A model generated the notes under the pieces. The model was not told the origin of the DNA. It worked only from the letters and a program-made list of their open reading frames with translations, and did no database searches. Source: Oscillospiraceae bacterium (lineage in GTDB: Bacteria; Bacillota; Clostridia; Oscillospirales; Acutalibacteraceae). Taken from it: a stretch of DNA of 9,823 bases. Below, one piece after another: positions 1 to 6,383 of this stretch; the stretch's first letter is position 1; every line of letters starts with the position of its first letter. The position numbers and the translations under genes were made by a program. The stretch lies in NCBI GenBank assembly GCA_029012165.1, contig JAQXLO010000248.1, positions 1 through 9,823 of the forward strand, in the 5' to 3' direction.

Positions 1-410
1 AACGCTTGCGTCCGCTTTCCCTCGATGAACCCGATTTTCTTGTAAAACGCTCTGGCCGCCGTTCCCTCGGGTACGCCTTCGCAAAACGTCGTCACCGTGA
101 TGTCCCTGTGCGGGTCGGTTTTCGCCAGCATCAGGGAGACCATTTTTTCAGCGATATGCCGTCTGCGATATTCCGGGTCGACCGCCAAAAAACACAACTC
201 ATTTCTTTCATCAGAAAACAGCAATGCGCCTACCACTTTTTCCTGTTCTTTGGCGCAAATAGCAGATGCCTTGTCCATAAACGCCAAAACCGTTTTACGA
301 TGCTCGTCCAGCGCCTGCGCTGTCTCAAGACCAGGAAAGCTCTTTTTCACTTTTTCCACAAGGTGCATCCAGCGGTCGATGTCCCGCTCAGTCGCAAGTT
401 CTATTGTCAT
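1..410 (-). CDS. GNAT-family N-acetyltransferase, C-terminus cut by window edge
   Basis: This reading frame starts at ATG 410-408 and runs off the window at base 1, giving 136 visible residues with no stop. The N-terminal half has the mixed helix/strand look of a GNAT fold. The strand LCFLAVDPEYRRRHIAEKM (about residues 72-90) is the acetyl-CoA-binding motif A (beta4-alpha3), and AFYKKIGF (121-128) is the typical GNAT C-terminal motif B. Family members use acetyl-CoA to acetylate an amine; the substrate cannot be told from sequence. In motif A the usual R/Q-x-x-G-x-G/A reads R-R-R-H-I-A, so the first glycine is His. An AGGGGA sequence about 6 bases upstream can serve as ribosome-binding site. 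The gene follows ecfT after 65 bases. Only a short C-terminal tail should be missing, since the family is usually 140-170 residues. Confidence 0.85.
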   Translation of the reverse strand, partial: MTIELATERDIDRWMHLVEKVKKSFPGLETAQALDEHRKTVLAFMDKASAICAKEQEKVVGALLFSDERNELCFLAVDPEYRRRHIAEKMVSLMLAKTDPHRDITVTTFCEGVPEGTAARAFYKKIGFIEGKRTQA

Positions 411-475
411 TTTGTATCCCCTGAAAGCCAAAAATCTCGGTAAACTGATCCCACCTACATCTCGCAGCGTGTATT

Positions 476-1291
476 TTACAGCAGCGGTACAAAAAAGCGG
501 TTGAGCAGGATGACACCTGCAATGAGAAGCGCCAACAGGGCAAGTCCCACGAAATCCCTTGCGCCGAGCTTCATCTGCTTCATGCGGGTTCGCCCGTCGC
601 CGCCCTGATAACAGCGGCACTCCATGGCAAACGCCAAATCGTAAGCCCTGCGGAAGGCGGAAACGAACAGCGGGATCAAGATCGGCAGCAGCGCTTTGGC
701 ACGCTTCAGAAATCCGCCCGATTCCAGATCGGCGCCCCTCGCCTTTTGTGCACTCATGATACGGTCGATCTCCTCGATCAGTGTCGGGATGAATCGCAGT
801 GCCAGCGTCATCATCATCGCCAGCGACTGCACGGGGATTTTGAAAATCTTCAGCGGGGACAGCAGCCGTTCGATACCGTCCGTCAGCGCCGTGGGGGTCG
901 TTGTATAGGTCAGCAGTGCGCTGACCGATACCAACGACAGAATACGGATAACCATAAAGGCGCCGGTGTAGACACCCCTGTCGGTAATGGTCAGAAATTT
1001 CCACGTCCAAAGCACCGTACCCGTCTTGCTGTAAAACAGGTTTAAAACACCCGTAAACAGCAAAATCGGCACCAGCGGCTTGAGACTTTTCCACATCATG
1101 CGCAGGGGCACACGGGACAGCAGGAGCATTCCCACCGCTGCGACCACCATCAGTCCCAAAGACCAAAAGTTTTTGCACAGAAAAATCACGATAACATACG
1201 CCAGCGTCCAAAGGATCTTGGCACGGGGATCCATTTTGTGCAAAAAGGATTTGCCGGGCAGATACTGCCCGATGGTAATATCCCGGATCAT
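476..1291 (-). CDS. ecfT: Energy-coupling factor transporter transmembrane protein EcfT
   Basis: This 271-residue protein is the membrane scaffold of an ECF-type vitamin/micronutrient importer. It joins the EcfA1-EcfA2 ATPase pair to exchangeable substrate-binding S components. Hydrophobic segments are visible at roughly residues 27-58, 72-88, 108-130, 153-170 and 245-268. The cytoplasmic coupling helices between about 175 and 240 carry the two X-R-X motifs of the family: ARG at 184-186 and CRC at 225-227, the second followed by YQGGDGRTRMK. Cytoplasmic coupling residues and length fit EcfT/CbiQ (about 265 residues). The ATG at 1291 overlaps the ecfA2 stop by 4 bases (ATGA), and a GGGAGGG ribosome-binding site lies 6 bases upstream. 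No S-component gene is present here, which fits a group II ECF module shared by several S proteins encoded elsewhere. Confidence 0.95.
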   Translation of the reverse strand: MIRDITIGQYLPGKSFLHKMDPRAKILWTLAYVIVIFLCKNFWSLGLMVVAAVGMLLLSRVPLRMMWKSLKPLVPILLFTGVLNLFYSKTGTVLWTWKFLTITDRGVYTGAFMVIRILSLVSVSALLTYTTTPTALTDGIERLLSPLKIFKIPVQSLAMMMTLALRFIPTLIEEIDRIMSAQKARGADLESGGFLKRAKALLPILIPLFVSAFRRAYDLAFAMECRCYQGGDGRTRMKQMKLGARDFVGLALLALLIAGVILLNRFFVPLL

Positions 1292-2151
1292 GCACGTCCC
1301 TCCCTTCGCAGTAAGCGCAGGATTTCCGCCTGACCCTGTTCATTGGTATAGATATCGGTGCGCACGGGGACGCCCTTTTGCTTGAGCGCCAAAAATACCT
1401 TTGTCACGGCAGGCACATCCAGCCCCATGGAGAAAAGTTCTTCTCCGTGGGAAAACACCTCGTCCACCGTGCCGCAGAGCACCGCTTCGCCGTGGCGCAT
1501 CACCAGCGCCCGGGTGGCAAGGCGTGCGATGTCCTCCATGCTGTGGGACACCAAAATGACCGTACTGCCCGTCTGTCTGCGGTAGTCGGCGATCATTTGC
1601 AAAATCTTTTCCCTGCCCCGGGGATCCAGTCCCGCCGTCGGCTCATCGAGAACCAGAATTTCCGGCTCCATGGCCATCACGCCGGCAATGGCGGCACGGC
1701 GTTTTTCCCCGCCGGAGAGGTCAAAGGGCGACTTCTCCAACAGCTCGTCCGACAGCCCCACAAACTGTGCCGCACGCACGACCCGCCCCTCGATCTCCTC
1801 GGGCGGAAGGTTCATATTCGTGGGACCGAAGGCGATATCCCGCCGCACGGTTTCCTCGAACAGCTGGTACTCCGGGTACTGGAAACAAAGTCCCACCCGA
1901 AAGCGGGACGCCCGGAGGGTCTGCTTGTCCTTGTGTATATTTTCACCGTCCAGCAGCACCTCGCCCGCCGTGGGCTTCAAAAGACCGTTGAAGTGCTGGA
2001 TCAGCGTGGATTTTCCCGAGCCGGTGTGACCGATCACGCCCAGCAGCTCGCCGGGTTCGATGCGCAGGCTCACATGGTTCACGGCAACGACACGGTTCGC
2101 CGTTTTTTCGCCGTAGCAGTGGGTCAAGTTCCGAAGCTCCAAAACCGCCAT
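1288..2151 (-). CDS. ecfA2: Energy-coupling factor transporter ATP-binding protein EcfA2
   Basis: This 287-residue ABC ATPase is the second of the two nucleotide-binding subunits of the ECF transporter and works in the cytoplasm as a heterodimer with EcfA1. The Walker A motif GHTGSGKST is at residues 41-49, the Q-loop CFQYPEYQLFEETV near 89-102, the ABC signature LSGGEKRR at 145-152, Walker B ILVLDEPTAGLDP at 165-177, and the switch histidine H203 in VSHSMEDIA. The Q-loop form YPEYQLFEETV and the second position in the gene pair separate EcfA2 from EcfA1. The C-terminal part (about 225-287) is the EcfA-specific extension that contacts the partner subunit. Its ATG shares one base with the ecfA1 stop (TGATG), and its stop overlaps the ecfT start, so the three genes look translationally coupled. 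Confidence 0.95.
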   Translation of the reverse strand: MAVLELRNLTHCYGEKTANRVVAVNHVSLRIEPGELLGVIGHTGSGKSTLIQHFNGLLKPTAGEVLLDGENIHKDKQTLRASRFRVGLCFQYPEYQLFEETVRRDIAFGPTNMNLPPEEIEGRVVRAAQFVGLSDELLEKSPFDLSGGEKRRAAIAGVMAMEPEILVLDEPTAGLDPRGREKILQMIADYRRQTGSTVILVSHSMEDIARLATRALVMRHGEAVLCGTVDEVFSHGEELFSMGLDVPAVTKVFLALKQKGVPVRTDIYTNEQGQAEILRLLRREGRA

Positions 2152-2996
2152 CAGACCACCCCCGCTTTCTGCGCCGCAGCCAACAGTGCCTGTGCACAGC
2201 TTTCCGGCGTGAGAATATTCTTCGGCAGATCGACGCCGCTTTTGCGCAGCATGGACGCCAGCTTCGCCGCAGGCGGCAGCTCCAGACCCGTTCTCTCCAA
2301 AAAAGCTTCGTCAGCAAAGACCGTTTCGGGCTTCCCAGCGGCGGCGATCCTGCCGGAATCCATGACGATTACCCGATCCGCCTGCACCGCTTCCTCCATG
2401 AAATGGGTGATGAGCACCACCGTGATGCCCAACTCCCGGTTCAGCCGCAGGATGGTGTCCATTACTTCCCGGCGCCCCTGCGGGTCGATCATGGCGGTGG
2501 ACTCGTCAAACACGATGCAGTCCGTGCGCATGGCGATGATCCCCGCCACGGCGACACGCTGTTTCTGTCCGCCGGACAGCTTGTGCGGTTCCTGATGGCG
2601 ATACGCATACATACCCACCGCTTTCAGCGCTTCGTCCACCCGTGCACGAATTTCTTTCGGCGGTACGCCTAAATTCTCGGGACCGAACGCCACGTCATCC
2701 TCCACGATGGTCGCCACGATCTGGTTGTCGGGGTTTTGGAACACCATGCCCACCTTGCGGCGGATCTCCCAAACCTTGTCCTCATCCGCTGTGTCCATGC
2801 CATCCACCAGCACCTGTCCTTTTGTGGGGATCAAAATGGCGTTGAACAGCTTCGCCAGCGTGGATTTTCCGGAGCCGTTGTGTCCCAAAACAGCCAGAAA
2901 CTCTCCCCGCCGCACATCCATGGTTACATCGCATACGGCGGGAGAGTTTTGTTCGTCATTTTCGTATGTATAGCTTACATTTTTCAGTTGGATCAT
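2151..2996 (-). CDS. ecfA1: Energy-coupling factor transporter ATP-binding protein EcfA1
   Basis: This 281-residue ABC ATPase is the first nucleotide-binding subunit of the ECF module. It shows Walker [10 protein letters not shown] at residues 38-46, the Q-loop [21 protein letters not shown] from about 85, the signature LSGGQKQR at 140-147, Walker B CIVFDE at 160-165 with D-loop STAMIDP, and H-switch H198 in LITHFMEEA. The [24 protein letters not shown] segment is characteristic of EcfA1. The residue after DE is Ser, where DEP or DEA is more usual in ABC ATPases; catalytic Glu165 is kept, so activity is expected. The gene begins 51 bases after the methyltransferase stop. The best ribosome-binding site, AAAGGA at 3011-3016, sits about 14 bases upstream, further than usual, but the chosen ATG gives the canonical N-terminus [11 protein letters not shown]. 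Confidence 0.95.
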   Translation of the reverse strand: MIQLKNVSYTYENDEQNSPAVCDVTMDVRRGEFLAVLGHNGSGKSTLAKLFNAILIPTKGQVLVDGMDTADEDKVWEIRRKVGMVFQNPDNQIVATIVEDDVAFGPENLGVPPKEIRARVDEALKAVGMYAYRHQEPHKLSGGQKQRVAVAGIIAMRTDCIVFDESTAMIDPQGRREVMDTILRLNRELGITVVLITHFMEEAVQADRVIVMDSGRIAAAGKPETVFADEAFLERTGLELPPAAKLASMLRKSGVDLPKNILTPESCAQALLAAAQKAGVV

Positions 2997-3047
2997 GGGT
3001 AGATAAATCGTCCTTTTATTCGTACTTCCAAAGCATTTTTGCCCGCA

Positions 3048-3911
3048 TCAGGCAAGCCAAAACGCCGATGCGCCGCAGGGCAGCACCATGCCCGTTTCCG
3101 TCACGGGCAGACCGATCTCGTCGCTCTCCACCCTGCCGCCGAAGGTCGGTACGACGGAGGTGCCCAAAATGTATTCCATCACCGAGGGCGCAAGGCCGGT
3201 GGTGTAGGAATTGATAAGCATCATCAGCGGCTGGTCGCTCAGCAGTTTTTTGCACAGCTCCACAAAGCCGTACACCTCGTCCTCTAACTTCCACACTTCG
3301 CCGCCGGGGCCTCTGCCGTAGGACGGCGGATCCATGATGATGATGTCGTAGCGGCTTCCGCGGCGGATCTCCCGCTGGACAAACTTGATGCAGTCGTCCA
3401 CGATCCAGCGCACATTCTGTCCCGCCACGCCGCTGCGTACGGCATTTTCCTTCGCCCACGTCACCATGCCCTTGGACGCATCCACATGAACGACGCTGGC
3501 GCCGGCTTTCAGCGCCGCCACGGTGGCGCCGCCCGTGTAGGCGAACAGGTTCAGCACCCGAACGGGACGACCTGCCCCACGGATGATGTCCATGGTGCGA
3601 TCCCAGTTGACCGCCTGCTCCGGGAACAGTCCCGTATGTTTAAAGCCCATGGTCTTGATGTTAAACGTCAGATTCTTGTACCCGACCGTCCAGAAACCGG
3701 GAATGTTTTTGTACAGCGTCCAGTGTCCGCCGCCGGTGCCGGAACGCACATACCGCCCGTGTGCCTGCCGCCAAAGGCTGTTTTTTCGTGCCGGTTTCCA
3801 GATCACCTGCGGATCGGGGCGAATCAGGATCGTCTCGCCCCACCGCTCCAGCCGTTCCCCGTCGGAACAGTCGATCAATTCGTAGTCCTGCCAGTTTTCT
3901 GCAATTCTCAT
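3048..3911 (-). CDS. Class I SAM-dependent methyltransferase, RlmI/RlmK-like (probable rRNA methyltransferase)
   Basis: This cytoplasmic protein of 287 residues has a C-terminal Rossmann methyltransferase domain. With the ATG at 3911 as residue 1, the SAM-binding motif NLFAYTGGATVAALKAGA starts near 121, the acidic loop VDASKGMVTWAKEN follows near 143, DDCIKFV near 172, and motif IV IIMDPPSYGRG near 191. These are the signatures of the RlmI/RlmK/YccW-type methyltransferases that modify 23S rRNA, but the N-terminal PUA RNA-binding domain of RlmI is absent. The N-terminal ~110 residues (GERLERWGETILIRPDPQ...) are a short beta-rich lead-in. After motif IV the protein reads INSYTTG where RlmI-type m5C enzymes have a Cys-containing motif, so the modified base is uncertain. 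An in-frame GTG at 3917 is a possible start, but AAGGAA at 3919-3924 lies 7 bases from the ATG and only 1 base from the GTG. Confidence 0.85.
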   Translation of the reverse strand: MRIAENWQDYELIDCSDGERLERWGETILIRPDPQVIWKPARKNSLWRQAHGRYVRSGTGGGHWTLYKNIPGFWTVGYKNLTFNIKTMGFKHTGLFPEQAVNWDRTMDIIRGAGRPVRVLNLFAYTGGATVAALKAGASVVHVDASKGMVTWAKENAVRSGVAGQNVRWIVDDCIKFVQREIRRGSRYDIIIMDPPSYGRGPGGEVWKLEDEVYGFVELCKKLLSDQPLMMLINSYTTGLAPSVMEYILGTSVVPTFGGRVESDEIGLPVTETGMVLPCGASAFWLA

Positions 3912-3918
3912 ACGCACA

Positions 3919-3924
3919 TTCCTT
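3919..3924 (-). promoter_or_regulatory. Ribosome-binding site deciding the methyltransferase start
   Basis: On the minus strand this reads AAGGAA. It is 7 bases from the ATG at 3911 but only 1 base from the in-frame GTG at 3917, so the ATG is the better start. The site lies in the 16-base gap after the glmM stop. Confidence 0.6.
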
Positions 3925-3927
3925 AGT

Positions 3928-5277
3928 TTATAACAGTCTTTCCCGAACGACCTCTGCGATCTCTGCGCAGAGCTTTTCGATCAGCTTTTCGTCTCTGCCC
4001 TCAAGCATGACTCGCACCAGCGGTTCCGTGCCGGACACCCGCACCAGTACACGCCCGCTGTCGCCCAGTTCCTTTTCCGCTTCCTCTACGGCGGCACGGA
4101 TCTCCGGGTCCTTGTCGCAGCGGATCTTGCCCATGTTGGACACACGGACGTTTTGCATCACCTGCGGGAAAACCTCCATCTCGTCCGCCAGCTCCTTGAG
4201 CGTCTTGCCGGTGCGCTTCATCACGCCCAGCACCTGCACCGCCGTCAGCTGTCCGTCGCCGGTATTGGCGAAGTCCAAAAAGATCACGTGTCCCGACTGC
4301 TCGCCGCCGATGACGTAGCCGTTGGAGAGCATATTCTCCAGAACATAGCGGTCGCCGACCTTGGTGCTCTCGTGGCGGATGCCGTTTTCCTCGCAGAATT
4401 TGCGCAGACCCATATTGCTCATGACGGTGATGACCGCCGTGTCCTTTTTGAGCTTGCCCTGCCGTTTCATATCCTTGGCGCAGATGGCGATGATCTTGTC
4501 GCCGTCCACCACGTTGCCCTCGTTGTCCACGCACAGCAGTCTGTCGGCGTCGCCGTCAAAGGCAAAGCCGGCGTCCAGATGGTGCTCGACCACATACTTT
4601 TGCAGATTTTCCAGGTGGGTGGAGCCGCAGTTTGCGTTGATGTTCACCCCGTCCGGCTCGCAGGAGATAAAGCTGCACTGGGCACCCAGTCTGCGGAACA
4701 GCTCGGGCGCCGTGTAGGAAGCGGAGCCGTTGGCACAGTCCAGCGCAATGCGTTTGTCCGCAAAGATATAGTCTGAGGTGCGGTAGATGTGGTAGATATA
4801 ATCCTCACGCATGGACTCGTCCGCCGTCACACGTCCCACCTCGCCGCCGATGCGCACAGGCGGCACCACGGTCTCGTCCAAAATGATCGCTTCGATCTTT
4901 TCTTCCAGTTCGTCGGGCAGCTTGTAGCCGTCGGACTTGAAAATTTTAATGCCGTTGTATTCGCAGGGGTTGTGAGAGGCGGAGATCATGATACCCGCAT
5001 CGTACCCCTTTTCCCGAACCAGATACGCCACCGCCGGGGTTGGTACAACGCCCAGCAGCAGCACGTCCGCACCCACGGAGCAAAGCCCCGCCGCAATGGC
5101 GGACTCCAGCATATCGGAGGACATACGGGTGTCCTTGCCGATCATCACACGGGGACGTGCAATATTTTCATCCGCCAGCACCATGGCGGCGGCTCTGCCG
5201 ATCTGCATGGCAAGCTCACAAGTCAGTTCACTGTTGGCAACGCCTCTGGCGCCGTCTGTTCCGAATAATCTGCCCAT
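3928..5277 (-). CDS. glmM: Phosphoglucosamine mutase GlmM
   Basis: GlmM interconverts glucosamine-6-phosphate and glucosamine-1-phosphate, the step that feeds UDP-GlcNAc for peptidoglycan. It acts in the cytoplasm and needs Mg2+ and phosphorylation of an active-site serine. With the ATG at 5277 as residue 1 the protein has 449 residues, the usual family length. It opens with the canonical MGRLFGTDGARGVAN. The phosphoserine loop ISASHNP has the active Ser at about 101, the metal-binding loop DGDADR is at about 241-246, and the C-terminal phosphate-binding loop RVSGTEP is at about 413-419 before LVRVMLEG. A TTG at 5280 would add one residue, but AAGGAG at 5285-5290 is better spaced (7 bases) for the ATG. 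In many Firmicutes glmM follows cdaA and ybbR; here it sits behind ruvB after 68 bases and ahead of a methyltransferase gene. Confidence 0.97.
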   Translation of the reverse strand: MGRLFGTDGARGVANSELTCELAMQIGRAAAMVLADENIARPRVMIGKDTRMSSDMLESAIAAGLCSVGADVLLLGVVPTPAVAYLVREKGYDAGIMISASHNPCEYNGIKIFKSDGYKLPDELEEKIEAIILDETVVPPVRIGGEVGRVTADESMREDYIYHIYRTSDYIFADKRIALDCANGSASYTAPELFRRLGAQCSFISCEPDGVNINANCGSTHLENLQKYVVEHHLDAGFAFDGDADRLLCVDNEGNVVDGDKIIAICAKDMKRQGKLKKDTAVITVMSNMGLRKFCEENGIRHESTKVGDRYVLENMLSNGYVIGGEQSGHVIFLDFANTGDGQLTAVQVLGVMKRTGKTLKELADEMEVFPQVMQNVRVSNMGKIRCDKDPEIRAAVEEAEKELGDSGRVLVRVSGTEPLVRVMLEGRDEKLIEKLCAEIAEVVRERLL

Positions 5278-5280
5278 CAA

Positions 5281-5345
5281 GACACTCCTTTACGGTATCG
5301 TATTCATAAATAGTATTGCACGGTGTGCGAAATTATTCTCCTGTA
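5281..5345 (-). other. Short intergenic region between ruvB and glmM
   Basis: This is one of the two longest non-coding stretches in the window, and it is more AT-rich than its surroundings. It holds the glmM ribosome-binding site, a direct repeat of AATAC (5300-5304 and 5313-5317, minus-strand sense) and a 12-base imperfect palindrome TACGATACCGTA (5291-5302). The hairpin GCAC-ACC-GTGC further upstream is too short, and has no following U-run, to be a terminator. Sequences such as TACTAT and TACGAT could be -10 boxes, but neither has a good -35 partner. If glmM has its own promoter, this is where it would be, though the evidence is thin. Confidence 0.3.
5285..5290 (-). promoter_or_regulatory. 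Ribosome-binding site of glmM
   Basis: On the minus strand this reads AAGGAG, a near-perfect Shine-Dalgarno sequence 7 bases upstream of the ATG at 5277. It is only 4 bases from the adjacent TTG at 5280, which supports the ATG as start and the standard N-terminus MGRLFGTDG. Confidence 0.75.
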
Positions 5346-6383
5346 CTAAAACAACTGCTGCTGTCCCGGCATGGGAATGCCCACATGGGCGTAGCCCGCC
5401 GGGGTGACGACACGCCCACGGGGGGTGCGGGACAGAAAACCGAGCTGCATCAGGTACGGCTCATACACATCCTCGATCGTCACCGCCTCCTCGCCGATGG
5501 CAGCGGCGATGGTCTCCAGTCCCACGGGACCGCCGTTGTAGTTGCGGATCATGGAGGTCAGCAGCAAGCGGTCGATGGCATCCAGTCCCAAGCGGTCGAT
5601 CTCCATTCTGTCCAGGGCGATGCGGGCGTTGTCGGCGTCGATGGTGCCGTCGCCGATGACCTGTGCAAAATCCCGGGCACGCTTGAGCAGACGGTTGGCG
5701 ATACGGGGTGTGCCCCGGGAACGGGACGCCACTTCCAGCGCCCCCTGCTCGTCCACGCCGATGCCGAGAATGTCCGCACTGCGGCGCACGATCATGGCAA
5801 GCTCCTCGGCGGTGTACAGTTCCAGACGCAAAATCACGCCGAACCTGTCCCGCAAAGGGGCGGAAAGCTGTCCCGCACGGGTCGTTGCACCCACCAGAGT
5901 AAACTTCGGCAGGTCGAGACGGATGGAGCGGGCGGAGGGGCCTTTGCCGATGATGATATCCAGCGCATTGTCCTCCATCGCCGGATACAGCACCTCCTCC
6001 ACACTGCGGTTGAGGCGGTGGATCTCGTCGATGAAAAGGATGTCTCCCTCGTTGAGATTGGTCAGCAGTGCCGCAAGATCGCCCTGCTTCTCAATGGCGG
6101 GACCGGAGGTGACCCGGAGATTGACGCCCATCTCGTTGGCAACGATGCCCGCAAGGGTGGTTTTGCCCAGACCGGGCGGACCGTACAGCAGGACGTGATC
6201 CAAACTCTCGCCCCGCCTTTTGGCCGCTTCGATGTACACCTTTAAATTCTCCTTGACCTTTTCCTGTCCGATATATTCCGACAGCCTGCGCGGGCGCAGA
6301 GAAAGCTCCACGTCCCTGTCCTCGGGAGAATACTCCGGCGCTACGATACGGTTTTCGTAATCGGTTTCCATGAATTCATCCAT
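5346..6383 (-). CDS. ruvB: Holliday junction branch migration ATPase RuvB
   Basis: RuvB is the AAA+ hexameric motor that, loaded by RuvA, drives branch migration of Holliday junctions during recombinational repair. The 345-residue protein has the full family length. It carries [11 protein letters not shown] (30-40), Walker [10 protein letters not shown] (68-76), Walker B with [10 protein letters not shown] (117-126), sensor 1 GATTRAG (165-171), the arginine-finger region LRDRFG (177-182), sensor 2 around [13 protein letters not shown] (223-235), and a C-terminal winged helix ending in [10 protein letters not shown] and PAGYAHVG. The ATG at 6383 shares its first base with the stop of the upstream ceramidase-like gene (TAATG). 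Its ribosome-binding sequences lie inside that gene, so its translation is probably coupled to it. A second in-frame ATG at residue 5 is a weaker alternative. Confidence 0.97.
   Translation of the reverse strand: MDEFMETDYENRIVAPEYSPEDRDVELSLRPRRLSEYIGQEKVKENLKVYIEAAKRRGESLDHVLLYGPPGLGKTTLAGIVANEMGVNLRVTSGPAIEKQGDLAALLTNLNEGDILFIDEIHRLNRSVEEVLYPAMEDNALDIIIGKGPSARSIRLDLPKFTLVGATTRAGQLSAPLRDRFGVILRLELYTAEELAMIVRRSADILGIGVDEQGALEVASRSRGTPRIANRLLKRARDFAQVIGDGTIDADNARIALDRMEIDRLGLDAIDRLLLTSMIRNYNGGPVGLETIAAAIGEEAVTIEDVYEPYLMQLGFLSRTPRGRVVTPAGYAHVGIPMPGQQQLF

Noticed and set aside
411..475. Possible promoter or terminator between ecfT and the acetyltransferase gene
   Set aside because: No stable hairpin with a T-run and no paired -35/-10 boxes are visible; only a ribosome-binding site is supported.
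1378..2595. 405-codon open frame on the plus strand opposite ecfA2 and ecfA1
   Set aside because: It is antisense to two well-conserved ABC ATPase genes, its translation is rich in His, Arg and Gln with no recognisable domain, and such long shadow frames are expected from GC-rich codon bias.
3016..3459. 147-codon minus-strand frame overlapping the methyltransferase
   Set aside because: It is an alternate-frame shadow of the methyltransferase, Arg/Gly-rich and without domain signatures; only its last ~10 codons reach the gap before ecfA1.
4153..4776. 207-codon open frame on the plus strand opposite glmM
   Set aside because: It is a shadow of the conserved glmM frame with no domain or ribosome-binding support.
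5313..5335. Possible terminator hairpin after ruvB
   Set aside because: The stem GCAC/GTGC is only four pairs, cannot be extended well and has no U-tract.
5316..6245. 309-codon open frame on the plus strand opposite ruvB
   Set aside because: It lies fully antisense to ruvB, has no recognisable domain and low-complexity His/Gly/Gln composition.
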